From Acidimicrobiia bacterium UBA4744 (GTDB taxonomy: Bacteria; Actinomycetota; Acidimicrobiia; Spongiisociales; UBA4744), in NCBI GenBank assembly GCA_002403855.1, contig DHIO01000051.1, positions 40,483 to 53,979 on the forward strand: a DNA stretch of 13,497 bases. Direction: 5' to 3'. The notes under the pieces are model-generated. The model did no database searches, was not told the DNA's origin, and was given only the letters and a program-made list of their open reading frames with translations. The first letter of the stretch is position 1. Each line of letters begins with the position of its first letter. The position numbers and the translations under genes were made by a program. Below are positions 7,187 through 13,497 of the stretch, in pieces.

Positions 7187-8521
7187 TCAGTCCCTCGTGC
7201 CCTTTCCCAACCTCCGGTCGATCTCGCCGAGTCGCTCGGCGATTCCGGCCTCGTCGCCCTGGCGGGTGGGATGGAACAGGACGGCCTCGGTTGCCTCGTC
7301 GGGCAGGTACTGCTGCGAGACGATGTGACCGGGATGGTCGTGTGGGTAGCGATATCCCTCCCCGTGACCCAACACCTCTGCTCCCTGATAACCCGCCTGA
7401 CGAAGGTGGATTGGAACCTGGGCGCCGGGAGTGCCGCCGACCATCCGTTGGGCGGCTCCCATGGCCCGCTTGACGGAATCCGACTTGGGTGCGGTGGCGA
7501 GATAGAGGGCGGCCTGACTCAACGCAAAGGACGCCTCCGGAAGACCAACGTAGCCGAGGGCATGGCCGGCTGCTACCGCCACGCCCAGCGCATCCGAATC
7601 GGCCAAACCCACGTCTTCGGACGCAAACACGATCATTCGCCGAGCGATGAACTGGGGATCCTCACCGGCCTCCAGCATGGTATGAAGCCAATAGAGCGAG
7701 GCATCGGGATCGGAGCCACGCAGACTCTTGATGAAAGCCGAGACGACGTCGTAGTGCTGATCACCACCCTTGTCATAGCGAACGATGCGGCGTTGCAGAG
7801 CCTCTTCGACGTGGTCGAGAGTGATGTGGCCATCGGCCGGGCGAGCCAGGTACGCCGCCATTTCCAGAGCATTGAGAGCCAGCCGGGCATCGCCTCCACA
7901 CCGCTCTCCCAAGGCGAGCCGGGCATCGTCGTCGATTTGCAGATTCTGTTCTCCCAAACCCCGCTGTGAGTCGACCAGGGCGCTATCGATCAACCGGACC
8001 ACGTCTGCCGGTTCCAGCCGCTCCAAGCGAAACAGAGTGGAACGCGAGATCAGAGGCGAGTTGACCTCGAAGAACGGATTCTCGGTGGTGGCGCCCACCA
8101 GGATCACCGTCCCTTCCTCTACCCCCGGAAGCAGGGCATCCTGCTGTGATTTGCTGAAGCGGTGAATCTCGTCGAGGAAGAGCACCGTGCGTCGACCTTC
8201 TTCTCCCAGACGTCGGCGCGCTCCCGCCAACACTTCCCGGACATCTTTGACGCCGGCCGAGGTGGCCGAGAGTTGCTCGAAGCGAGCGTCCGATTGGTCG
8301 GCCACCAACCGGGCCAGTGTGGTCTTGCCGGTACCCGCCGGCCCCCACAGGATCATCGAGACCGGGCGCCCGGCCTCGACCATCGTCCGAAAGGCGGCCC
8401 CCGATCCCACCAGATGGGGTTGTCCGGCTACCTCGTCGAGGGTGCGAGGTCTCATACGGGTGGCCAGGGGTGCTATCTCCGCCCGGCGGGCCTCCCGCTG
8501 AGCCGCGAAGAGGTCATCCAT
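7187..8521 (-). CDS. rarA: Replication-associated recombination protein RarA (MgsA/WRNIP1 family AAA+ ATPase)
   Basis: The product is 444 aa, the usual length. The N-terminus 'MDDLFAAQREARRAEIAPLA' through 'RMRPRTLDEVAGQPHLVG' is characteristic of RarA. Walker A is GPAGTGKTT (60-68), Walker B LFLDEIH (114-120), sensor 1 'GATTENPF' (143-150), and the arginine finger falls in 'SPLISR' (Arg160). The C-terminal lid and tetramerisation region carries 'DPDASLYWLHTMLEAGEDP', 'RRMIVFASEDVGLAD', 'VPIHLRQAGYQG' and 'YRYPHDHPGHIVSQQYLP', diagnostic of the family. RarA acts at stalled replication forks and single-stranded gaps, related to clamp loaders and interacting with SSB and RecA in studied bacteria. 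The start overlaps the aspS stop by 8 nt (ATGGATGA) without a clear Shine-Dalgarno, implying translational coupling. The C-terminal half excludes RuvB and DnaX. Confidence 0.97.
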   Translation of the reverse strand: MDDLFAAQREARRAEIAPLATRMRPRTLDEVAGQPHLVGSGAAFRTMVEAGRPVSMILWGPAGTGKTTLARLVADQSDARFEQLSATSAGVKDVREVLAGARRRLGEEGRRTVLFLDEIHRFSKSQQDALLPGVEEGTVILVGATTENPFFEVNSPLISRSTLFRLERLEPADVVRLIDSALVDSQRGLGEQNLQIDDDARLALGERCGGDARLALNALEMAAYLARPADGHITLDHVEEALQRRIVRYDKGGDQHYDVVSAFIKSLRGSDPDASLYWLHTMLEAGEDPQFIARRMIVFASEDVGLADSDALGVAVAAGHALGYVGLPEASFALSQAALYLATAPKSDSVKRAMGAAQRMVGGTPGAQVPIHLRQAGYQGAEVLGHGEGYRYPHDHPGHIVSQQYLPDEATEAVLFHPTRQGDEAGIAERLGEIDRRLGKGTRD

Positions 8522-10295
8522 CGTCCGTCGCCGCGGCCGCCTCGCTGAGGCTGATGCCCAGTTCGGCCAGCTGGTCCGGATCGACCTCGGTGGGCGACCC
8601 GGTCATGGGGTCGGTGCCGGTCTGCGTCTTCGGGAAAGGGATCACGTCCCTGATGCTGGTCTCGTGCTGCAGAATTGCCAGGAGCCGGTCGATTCCCATA
8701 GCGAATCCGGCGTGTGGGGGGGTCCCATACCGCAAGGCTTTCACGAACCATCCGAAACGGCGTTCGGCCTCTTCCGCAGAGATGCCCAGGATTTCGAAGA
8801 CCTCCCGCTGAACTTCAGGGTCATGAATCCGGACCGAACCGGAGCCCAGCTCGCTGCCGTTCAGGACCAGATCGTAGGCCTTGGAAATGGCTTCCCGGGG
8901 CCGTTCGCGCATCTCCTTGACATCTACCGGAGACGTGAATGGATGATGGGACGGAACCAGATGGCCGCCCTCCAGTTCGTCGAACACCGGGAAGTCGATG
9001 ACCCACAGGAACGACAGATCGTCGTGTCCCTCCGGTTTGCCCAGGTCGAGCCGCAACTGGCCGAGCACCTCTGCCGTCACCCGGGCCGAGTCGGCCACCA
9101 GCAGCAGCAGGTCTCCCGGTGACCCGTCGAGAGCGGCGGTCAAACCTGCCACCTCATCCGCCGAGAGGAACTTGGCCGCCGATGAGTGCCACGACCCCTC
9201 CGGGTCGACGGCACCGGAGACCAGCCCCCGGGCGCCGAGTGCCTTGGCTCGATCAACCAGAGCGTCGAGCCCGGACCGTGATAGGTCCCGGGCCCCGGCG
9301 TTGAACCCGCGCACCACCCCTCCATCGTCGAGCACGGCCGAGAATGCTCGAAATTCGGTACCCTCGAAGAGATCACCCAGGTCGCGGATCTCCATCCCGA
9401 ACCGCACGTCCGGTTTGTCGGTTCCGTACCGCAGCAGGGCATCGGCGTACGTCATGCGCGGGAACGGCACGACCAGTGAAGACCCGCGCAGCTCCGCAAC
9501 GACGGCCGCCACGACCGCCTCGAATGTGTCGAACACTCCCTCCCGTCCCCAGAAGGCGCCTTCCACATCAAGCTGAGTGAACTCCAGCTGACGATCGCTC
9601 CGGAAGTCCTCATCGCGATAGCAGCGGGCGATCTGGTAGTAGCGATCGACGCCTCCCACCATCAGCAGCTGCTTGAAGAGCTGAGGGGACTGCGGCAGCG
9701 CGTAGAAGCTGCCGGCCCGCAGCCGGCTGGGGACCAGCATGTCGCGAGCCCCTTCGGGCGTTGAGCGGATCAAGGTTGGCGTTTCGACCTCCAGGAAGTC
9801 GCGGTCGTTGAGTGTGTCGCGCATCGCTGCCGCAGCTCGCGAGCGTGCTCGCAGGTTGGCCCTCATACGGGGACGGCGCAGATCCAGAAACCGGTATTCG
9901 AGCCGCAGTCGTTCCTCCGGCTCAACCCGAGCATCCAGCACAAACGGAAGGGGTTCGGATTTGCTGAGTACCCGGAGGTCGTCGGCAGCCAACTCGACCC
10001 GGCCGGTGATGAGGTCCGGATTGGCCATGCCCTCCGGTCGCGGGCGGATGATTCCCTCCACGCTGATGCAATACTCCATGCGAAGGTCGCGCGCTGCCGG
10101 AACTTCGGCCGGGTCGACGACGACCTGTACCAGACCCGACGAATCCCTCAGGTCGAAGAAGTAAACACCCCCCTGGTCGCGTCTCCTCGCCACCCAGCCC
10201 GCCAGACGTACCCGCTGCCCGGCCTTGGCCTCCGACACGTCGACGGCGAGAAGGGTCCGATACTGTGGTTCGCCCGCTACGTCCGTCGGGTCCAT
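8514..10295 (-). CDS. aspS: Aspartyl-tRNA synthetase (bacterial type, possibly non-discriminating Asp/Asn)
   Basis: The product is 593 aa. The ATG at 10295 is chosen over a frame extension to 10373 because AGGAGGT lies 6 nt upstream and the added residues are unlike the family. The N-terminal OB-fold anticodon-binding domain contains 'LAGWVARRRDQGGVYFFDLR' (31-50). Class II motifs follow: motif 1 around 'DFLEVETPTL' (166-175), motif 2 'YYQIARCYRDEDFR' (219-232) with 'EFTQLDVE', and motif 3 'GFAMGIDRLL' (530-539). The bacterial insertion (GAD) domain spans about 310-425 ('FRAFSAVLDDGGVVRGFNAG'). Residues Gln41 and Gly89 sit where specificity determinants lie (His31 and Gly83 in Pseudomonas aeruginosa non-discriminating AspRS). 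Gly89 in 'RPEGMANP' matches the mycobacterial non-discriminating enzyme; Gln41 matches neither class. If non-discriminating, it would make Asp-tRNA-Asn for the amidotransferase GatCAB. The first 19 nt overlap the hisS end. Confidence 0.97.
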   Translation of the reverse strand: MDPTDVAGEPQYRTLLAVDVSEAKAGQRVRLAGWVARRRDQGGVYFFDLRDSSGLVQVVVDPAEVPAARDLRMEYCISVEGIIRPRPEGMANPDLITGRVELAADDLRVLSKSEPLPFVLDARVEPEERLRLEYRFLDLRRPRMRANLRARSRAAAAMRDTLNDRDFLEVETPTLIRSTPEGARDMLVPSRLRAGSFYALPQSPQLFKQLLMVGGVDRYYQIARCYRDEDFRSDRQLEFTQLDVEGAFWGREGVFDTFEAVVAAVVAELRGSSLVVPFPRMTYADALLRYGTDKPDVRFGMEIRDLGDLFEGTEFRAFSAVLDDGGVVRGFNAGARDLSRSGLDALVDRAKALGARGLVSGAVDPEGSWHSSAAKFLSADEVAGLTAALDGSPGDLLLLVADSARVTAEVLGQLRLDLGKPEGHDDLSFLWVIDFPVFDELEGGHLVPSHHPFTSPVDVKEMRERPREAISKAYDLVLNGSELGSGSVRIHDPEVQREVFEILGISAEEAERRFGWFVKALRYGTPPHAGFAMGIDRLLAILQHETSIRDVIPFPKTQTGTDPMTGSPTEVDPDQLAELGISLSEAAAATDDG

Positions 10296-11503
10296 GCCGC
10301 TACCTCCTCTTTGAGAATGACTTCCTGCCGGCCGGTGGCCAGGTCCTTGACCACAACCCGGCCATCGTCCCACTCGTCTCCGACCACCAGCGCCGTGGCC
10401 GCTCCCCGCCGGTCCGCAGCCCGAAACTGGGCTTTCACTGAACGACCCTCCACATCGAGATCCGTCCGGATCCCCTCGTAGCGCAGATTGGAGGCCAACT
10501 TGGCCCCGTCCCCGCGGCGGTCGCCCGCCACGACGATGTACACATCGAGCGGTTCAAGTTCCTCGACCTCGAAGAGCGTCAATACCATGCGGTCCAGCCC
10601 CAAGGCAAAACCGACCCCCGGCACCGGCTTGCCACCGAGGAGTTCGGCCAGTCCGTCATATCGTCCACCTCCGCCGACCGCGTTCTGCGCGGTTTCCAGG
10701 TCGGTGGCAACGTACTCAAACGCAGTTCGTTCGTAGTAGTCCAGGCCCCTCACCAACCGAGGCGCCTCTTCGTAGGGCACGTCCATATCCCGCAAGGCCG
10801 CCCGGACCTCGTCGTAGTGCGTGGCGCACTCCATGCAGAGATGGTCCACCGGCGAGGGAGCGTCGGACAGACGGGGGGCACACACTTTGCAGTCGAGCAC
10901 CCGCATTGGGTTGGATTCCAGACGCGTCAGGCTGTCGTCGCAGAGTACGGCGCGACGCTCCTTCAGGTATTCCTTCAAGACTTCCAGGTAGGCAGGGCGG
11001 CATACCCGATCACCGATGGAGTTGACGAGGACACTCAGACCCGGCACGCCTGCGTCGGTGAGGTACCGGTACCCCAACTCGATCACTTCGGCATCGGCGG
11101 CAGCAGCCCGCGAGCCGAGATATTCGACTCCTACCTGATAGAACTGACGCCGGCGTCCCGCTTGGGGACGCTCGTAGCGAAACATCGCCCCCGAATACGC
11201 CGCCTTCAGGATTCCGTCGGCCCCGGTTTCCAGAAACGCCCGGACTACGGACGCAGTCCCCTCCGGACGAAGGGTCAGTGACCTTCCCCCTTTGTCTTCG
11301 AAGGTGTACATCTGCTTCTGCACGACTTCGGTGCTTTCCCCGACGCCCCGAGCGAAAACCTCGGTTGTTTCGAAGAACGGCAGCAGCACGAGGTCGTACC
11401 CGTACCGTGCCGCCCAGTCCTCCCACATCAGCAGCAGCCGGCGCCAGGTGCGAGACGCAGGCGGGAGGATATCGTCGGTTCCCTTGGGTGCGCGGAAGGT
11501 CAT
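10277..11503 (-). CDS. hisS: Histidyl-tRNA synthetase
   Basis: The product is 408 aa, normal for bacterial HisRS. It opens with 'FRAPKGTDDILPP' (3-15). Motif 1 region: 'YDLVLLPFFETTEVFARGVG'. 'LTLRPEGTASVVRAF' (76-90) binds ATP/histidine, and motif 2 is 'MFRYERPQAGRRRQFYQVG' (107-125). Histidine-specific 'LVRGLDYYERTAFEY' (250-264) and motif 3 'GVGFALGLDRMVL' (296-308) are present. The C-terminal anticodon-binding domain starts near 318 ('LDVYIVVAGD') and includes 'KAQFRAADRRGA'. The insertion region has two CxxC pairs, C205/C208 and C223/C226, a possible structural metal site as in many Gram-positive HisRSs. The ATG at 11503 directly follows the MBL stop (TGAATG, 0-nt gap) with no clear Shine-Dalgarno, so coupling to MBL translation is likely. 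The last 19 nt overlap aspS. Confidence 0.98.
   Translation of the reverse strand: MTFRAPKGTDDILPPASRTWRRLLLMWEDWAARYGYDLVLLPFFETTEVFARGVGESTEVVQKQMYTFEDKGGRSLTLRPEGTASVVRAFLETGADGILKAAYSGAMFRYERPQAGRRRQFYQVGVEYLGSRAAAADAEVIELGYRYLTDAGVPGLSVLVNSIGDRVCRPAYLEVLKEYLKERRAVLCDDSLTRLESNPMRVLDCKVCAPRLSDAPSPVDHLCMECATHYDEVRAALRDMDVPYEEAPRLVRGLDYYERTAFEYVATDLETAQNAVGGGGRYDGLAELLGGKPVPGVGFALGLDRMVLTLFEVEELEPLDVYIVVAGDRRGDGAKLASNLRYEGIRTDLDVEGRSVKAQFRAADRRGAATALVVGDEWDDGRVVVKDLATGRQEVILKEEVAAWTRRT
10302..10308 (-). promoter_or_regulatory. Consensus Shine-Dalgarno AGGAGGT for aspS
   Basis: The minus strand reads AGAGGAGGTAGCGGC-ATG within the last codons of hisS. AGGAGGT is a full anti-SD match with a 6-nt spacer, the strongest ribosome binding site in the window. 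It fixes the aspS start at 10295 and suggests aspS is initiated efficiently on its own despite lying inside hisS. Confidence 0.85.
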
Positions 11504-12151
11504 TCAAATCAACTCTTGGAGGAAGGGGTTGATGCGCCGTTCGCGGGCCAGGGTAGTCGTGGGCCCATGTCCCGGATAGACCATTATGGCATCGTCGAGT
11601 GGGAGCACCTTCGTGCGCATGCTTTCCATCAGGGTGCCGTAGTCGCCGCCCGGCAGATCGGTCCGTCCGATCGAGCCGGCAAAGAGGTGGTCGCCCGAGA
11701 ACAGCACGCCTTCCCGTCTGATCAGGAAGCAACAGTGACCCGGTGTGTGCCCGGGCGTGTGCAGCACCTCCACCTCGAAGCCGGCCAGGTGCAGGACATC
11801 TCCGTCGTTGAGTTGCTCGAGCCGGACCGGCGGCGCGAAGTCACCGGCCGGGACCAGGCCGAACAACATGCGTAGCTGACCGAGAGGGTTGAGGGTGAGG
11901 AAGTCATCATCGGGATGGACGTACGTGTCGATGCCGGTTTGCCCAACCACCACCCCCGCTCCCCCCGTGTGATCGACGTGCCCGTGAGTGAGGAGCAGTG
12001 CCACCGGAATGACTCCGTGCTCGGTCAGCAGGCTCGACAATCCTTCGGGATCGGGCGGCGCGTCGATGAGCAGCCCGGGTCCACCCGCTTCGGACGCCAC
12101 CACCCAACAGTTGGTTTCAGCCAGCCACAACGACTTGCCGGCGATCAACAA
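11504..12151 (-). CDS. Metallo-beta-lactamase-fold hydrolase (glyoxalase II-like)
   Basis: The product is 215 aa. The metal-site set is complete: 'THGHVDH' (55-61: His56, His58, Asp60, His61), His135 in 'HTPGHTPGH', Asp154 in 'SGDHLF', and His195 in 'YPGHGP'. Spacing and length fit the small glyoxalase II/YcbL-type branch that hydrolyses thioesters such as lactoyl-thiols. The substrate cannot be read from sequence, and no lactamase, RNase J or rhodanese extension is seen. In Actinomycetota an MBL hydrolase commonly sits between relA and hisS, as here. The start is the weakest call: TTG at 12151, with a second TTG codon right after it and a poor GGGG about 9 nt upstream. The N-terminus nonetheless fits the family ('NCWVV' corresponds to the usual NCYLV segment at about 14-18). 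Confidence 0.9.
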   Translation of the reverse strand: MLIAGKSLWLAETNCWVVASEAGGPGLLIDAPPDPEGLSSLLTEHGVIPVALLLTHGHVDHTGGAGVVVGQTGIDTYVHPDDDFLTLNPLGQLRMLFGLVPAGDFAPPVRLEQLNDGDVLHLAGFEVEVLHTPGHTPGHCCFLIRREGVLFSGDHLFAGSIGRTDLPGGDYGTLMESMRTKVLPLDDAIMVYPGHGPTTTLARERRINPFLQELI

Positions 12152-12264
12152 CGGCTTACCCCGATCTGGATTCGGCGTCAGCGTAGTTGACAGGGGTCGG
12201 AGCCGGCATTCGGGGTCCCCGCAGATCAGGTCGGCGGCTTCGCATGGACTCCCCGGGAGTTCTC
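12152..12264. other. 113-bp relA-MBL intergenic gap with two G/C palindromes
   Basis: This is the longest non-coding stretch in the window. It holds two perfect odd-length inverted repeats, ACTCCCCGGGAGT (12248-12260, four nt after the relA stop) and CGGGGTCCCCG (12211-12221). Neither has a following T-tract, and their loops are too small for standard terminator hairpins as drawn, so the role could be an RNA stem, a protein site or none. I see no good minus-strand promoter. Small minus-strand ORFs here look like chance. Confidence 0.5.
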
Positions 12265-13497
12265 CTACGTCGTGCGAGGCACCAACCGGTATGCGTCAAA
12301 GACCGAGTCCACGCTGCGCAGCGCCGCCACCAGGGTGTCCACCTGGCCGGGATCACCCAGTTCGATCTCATACCGGAGCAGGGCCACCAAGTCGCGGCCC
12401 ACGGACGAGGAGGAGGCGAGGATGTTGCCGCCGATGTCGGAGATGAGCGAGGTCACATCACGCAAGAGTTTGGGACGGTCGAGCGCTTCCACCTGAACCC
12501 AGACCGAGAATCTGCCGACGCGCTCGGGTGCCCACGCAACCTCGATCATGCGTTCCGTCCGATCGCCCATCGCCTCCACGTTGGTGCAATCGGATCGGTG
12601 GACCGACACTCCCCGCCCCACCGTCACAAATCCGACGATGTCGTCACCGGGAACCGGCGCGCAACAGCGAGCAATCCGCACCCAGACATCGTCGAGGCCT
12701 TCGACGATCACCCCGGTTCCGGTGTGAGCGACTCGCTCGGTCGGGACTTCCGCCAGGGTCCGGCCCTCGGGTTCCTTCACTTCCGGCCTGGCCAGTCGGG
12801 CCACCCGGCCGGCCACCGTCGATCCACCAACCGTGCCCTCGCCGACCGCCACGAAGAGCGCCTCCACCTCCTGCAACCCGAGTTGTTCGGCCACCTTCGC
12901 CAGGAGCCCGTCCCGCGCCGAGGCGGAGAGAGCCAGCCGCTCCTTGCGGAGTGCAGCCATCACCTCGTCTCGTCCGCCGGCCAGCGCCGTCTCACGTCGT
13001 TCTTTGCTGAACCACTGGCGAATCTTTGCCTTGGCTCGCGTCGTCCGCACAAAACTCAACCAGTCCTGGCTCGGTCCGGCACCCTGGGCCTTCGACGTGA
13101 CGATTTCCACGATGTCTCCCGATTCGAGCCGGGTGCCCAGATTCACCAAGCGGCCGTTCACTTTGGCCCCCACACACCGGTGGCCCACCTCGGTGTGAAC
13201 CGTGTAGGCGAAGTCGACCGGCGTCGCACCGCGGGGCATCGTCTTGACGTCCCCGCGAGGAGTGAGCACGAATACCTCATCTTGATACAGGTCGAGCTTG
13301 AGGCTGGCGAGGAACTCGTTTGGATCGGCGTACTCGTCCTGCAAGAACCGGAGATCGGCCATCCACGGCGGGTCTTCGTCGGAGATGCCCTCTTTGTATC
13401 GCCAATGGGAGGCTACTCCGAACTCGGCGCGCTGGTGCATGTCTTCCGTGCGAATCTGCACCTCGAGCGGCTTGCCGTCCGGGCCTATCACCGTCGT
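12265..13497 (-). CDS. relA: RelA/SpoT-type bifunctional (p)ppGpp synthetase/hydrolase, 5'-truncated by window edge
   Basis: 410 residues are visible; the frame is open to the window end, so the HD hydrolase domain and most of the synthetase domain lie outside. The fragment begins in the synthetase tail, with 'LEVQIRTEDMHQRAEFGVAS' (11-30) and 'HWRYKEG', matching long Rel proteins; the Glu in EVQIR is the conserved synthetase acidic residue. Next comes a TGS domain (about 74-135, 'EVFVLTPRGDVKTMPRGATP'). A helical region (about 145-230) is followed by the zinc-finger/CC domain (Cys278, Cys279, His300, Cys304 in 'RIARCCAPVPGDDIVGF' and 'VSVHRSDCTN') and an ACT/RRM domain (about 328-404, 'EALDRPKLLRDVTSLISDIG'). 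These C-terminal domains bind the ribosome and deacylated tRNA in the stringent response. Bifunctionality is inferred from actinobacterial Rel proteins because the HD domain is not visible. Ends in TAG, 113 nt before the MBL gene. Confidence 0.96.
   Translation of the reverse strand, partial: TTVIGPDGKPLEVQIRTEDMHQRAEFGVASHWRYKEGISDEDPPWMADLRFLQDEYADPNEFLASLKLDLYQDEVFVLTPRGDVKTMPRGATPVDFAYTVHTEVGHRCVGAKVNGRLVNLGTRLESGDIVEIVTSKAQGAGPSQDWLSFVRTTRAKAKIRQWFSKERRETALAGGRDEVMAALRKERLALSASARDGLLAKVAEQLGLQEVEALFVAVGEGTVGGSTVAGRVARLARPEVKEPEGRTLAEVPTERVAHTGTGVIVEGLDDVWVRIARCCAPVPGDDIVGFVTVGRGVSVHRSDCTNVEAMGDRTERMIEVAWAPERVGRFSVWVQVEALDRPKLLRDVTSLISDIGGNILASSSSVGRDLVALLRYEIELGDPGQVDTLVAALRSVDSVFDAYRLVPRTT

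Noticed and set aside
10296..10373. N-terminal extension of aspS to an upstream in-frame start
   Set aside because: The extra 26 residues are low-complexity and overlap hisS further, while a consensus AGGAGGT precedes the internal ATG at 10295.
12187..12192. TTGACA on the plus strand, a perfect -35 hexamer
   Set aside because: No -10-like hexamer lies 16-18 nt downstream and it would point against all genes in the window; chance is likely.
12156..12371. 71-codon minus-strand frame spanning the relA end and the relA-MBL gap
   Set aside because: Most of it is relA read in another frame. The gap part (from an ATG at 12245) encodes 29 Arg/Pro-rich residues with no ribosome binding site or recognisable pattern.
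1..13497. CRISPR arrays, insertion sequences, tRNA/rRNA genes, T-box leaders, toxin-antitoxin or defence genes
   Set aside because: None seen. Gaps are at most 113 bp and all coding regions match housekeeping families or the DUF4388, MBL and small membrane proteins listed.

Overview
The window is a gene-dense, high-GC (roughly 60-65% by eye) stretch of a bacterial chromosome. Every gene supported here is on the minus strand, so transcription runs from high to low coordinates. Gene order from upstream to downstream is relA (5' end outside the window), a metallo-beta-lactamase-fold hydrolase, hisS, aspS, rarA, a small membrane protein resembling DUF6167, alaS, ruvX, mltG, aroE, a DUF4388 (PATAN-like) protein, and pilB (3' end outside the window). 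The order relA-MBL-hisS ... aspS-rarA-small membrane protein-alaS-ruvX-mltG-aroE is typical of Actinomycetota. A type IV pilus ATPase just after aroE suggests a deep-branching, often uncultured class such as Acidimicrobiia (or Thermoleophilia). This placement is inferred from synteny and protein character, not from a marker phylogeny.

Upstream third (about 8.5-13.5 kb): the C-terminal two thirds of a long RelA/SpoT-type (p)ppGpp synthetase/hydrolase, a glyoxalase-II-like hydrolase, HisRS and a bacterial-type AspRS. AspRS carries residues compatible with the non-discriminating form that also charges tRNA-Asn. Junctions are tight: the MBL stop abuts the hisS start, aspS starts 19 nt inside hisS behind a very strong Shine-Dalgarno, and rarA starts inside the aspS stop. 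Only the 113-bp relA-MBL gap and the 85-bp rarA-DUF6167 gap are long enough to hold ordinary regulatory signals. Each holds a short G/C palindrome, but I see no convincing promoter or T-tailed terminator.

Middle (about 2.7-8.5 kb): the replication-stress AAA+ ATPase RarA, the small membrane protein, full-length AlaRS with intact editing and C-Ala domains, RuvX/YqgF (rRNA maturation/Holliday-junction resolvase family) and the endolytic transglycosylase MltG. alaS/ruvX and ruvX/mltG overlap by 4 nt each, and mltG/aroE are 1 nt apart, which is consistent with translational coupling.

Downstream end (1-2.76 kb): shikimate dehydrogenase, then a 313-aa DUF4388 protein with a predicted winged-helix-like segment and a low-complexity tail built on a 21-bp tandem repeat. 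It lies 7 nt before pilB, which the window edge cuts inside the Walker A motif.

Most of the window is core housekeeping. I found no CRISPR array, insertion sequence, tRNA/rRNA gene, phage gene, toxin-antitoxin pair or defence locus. The most interesting part is the DUF4388 protein tightly coupled to pilB, a candidate regulator of the pilus extension motor. No stretch longer than 113 bp lacks a gene.
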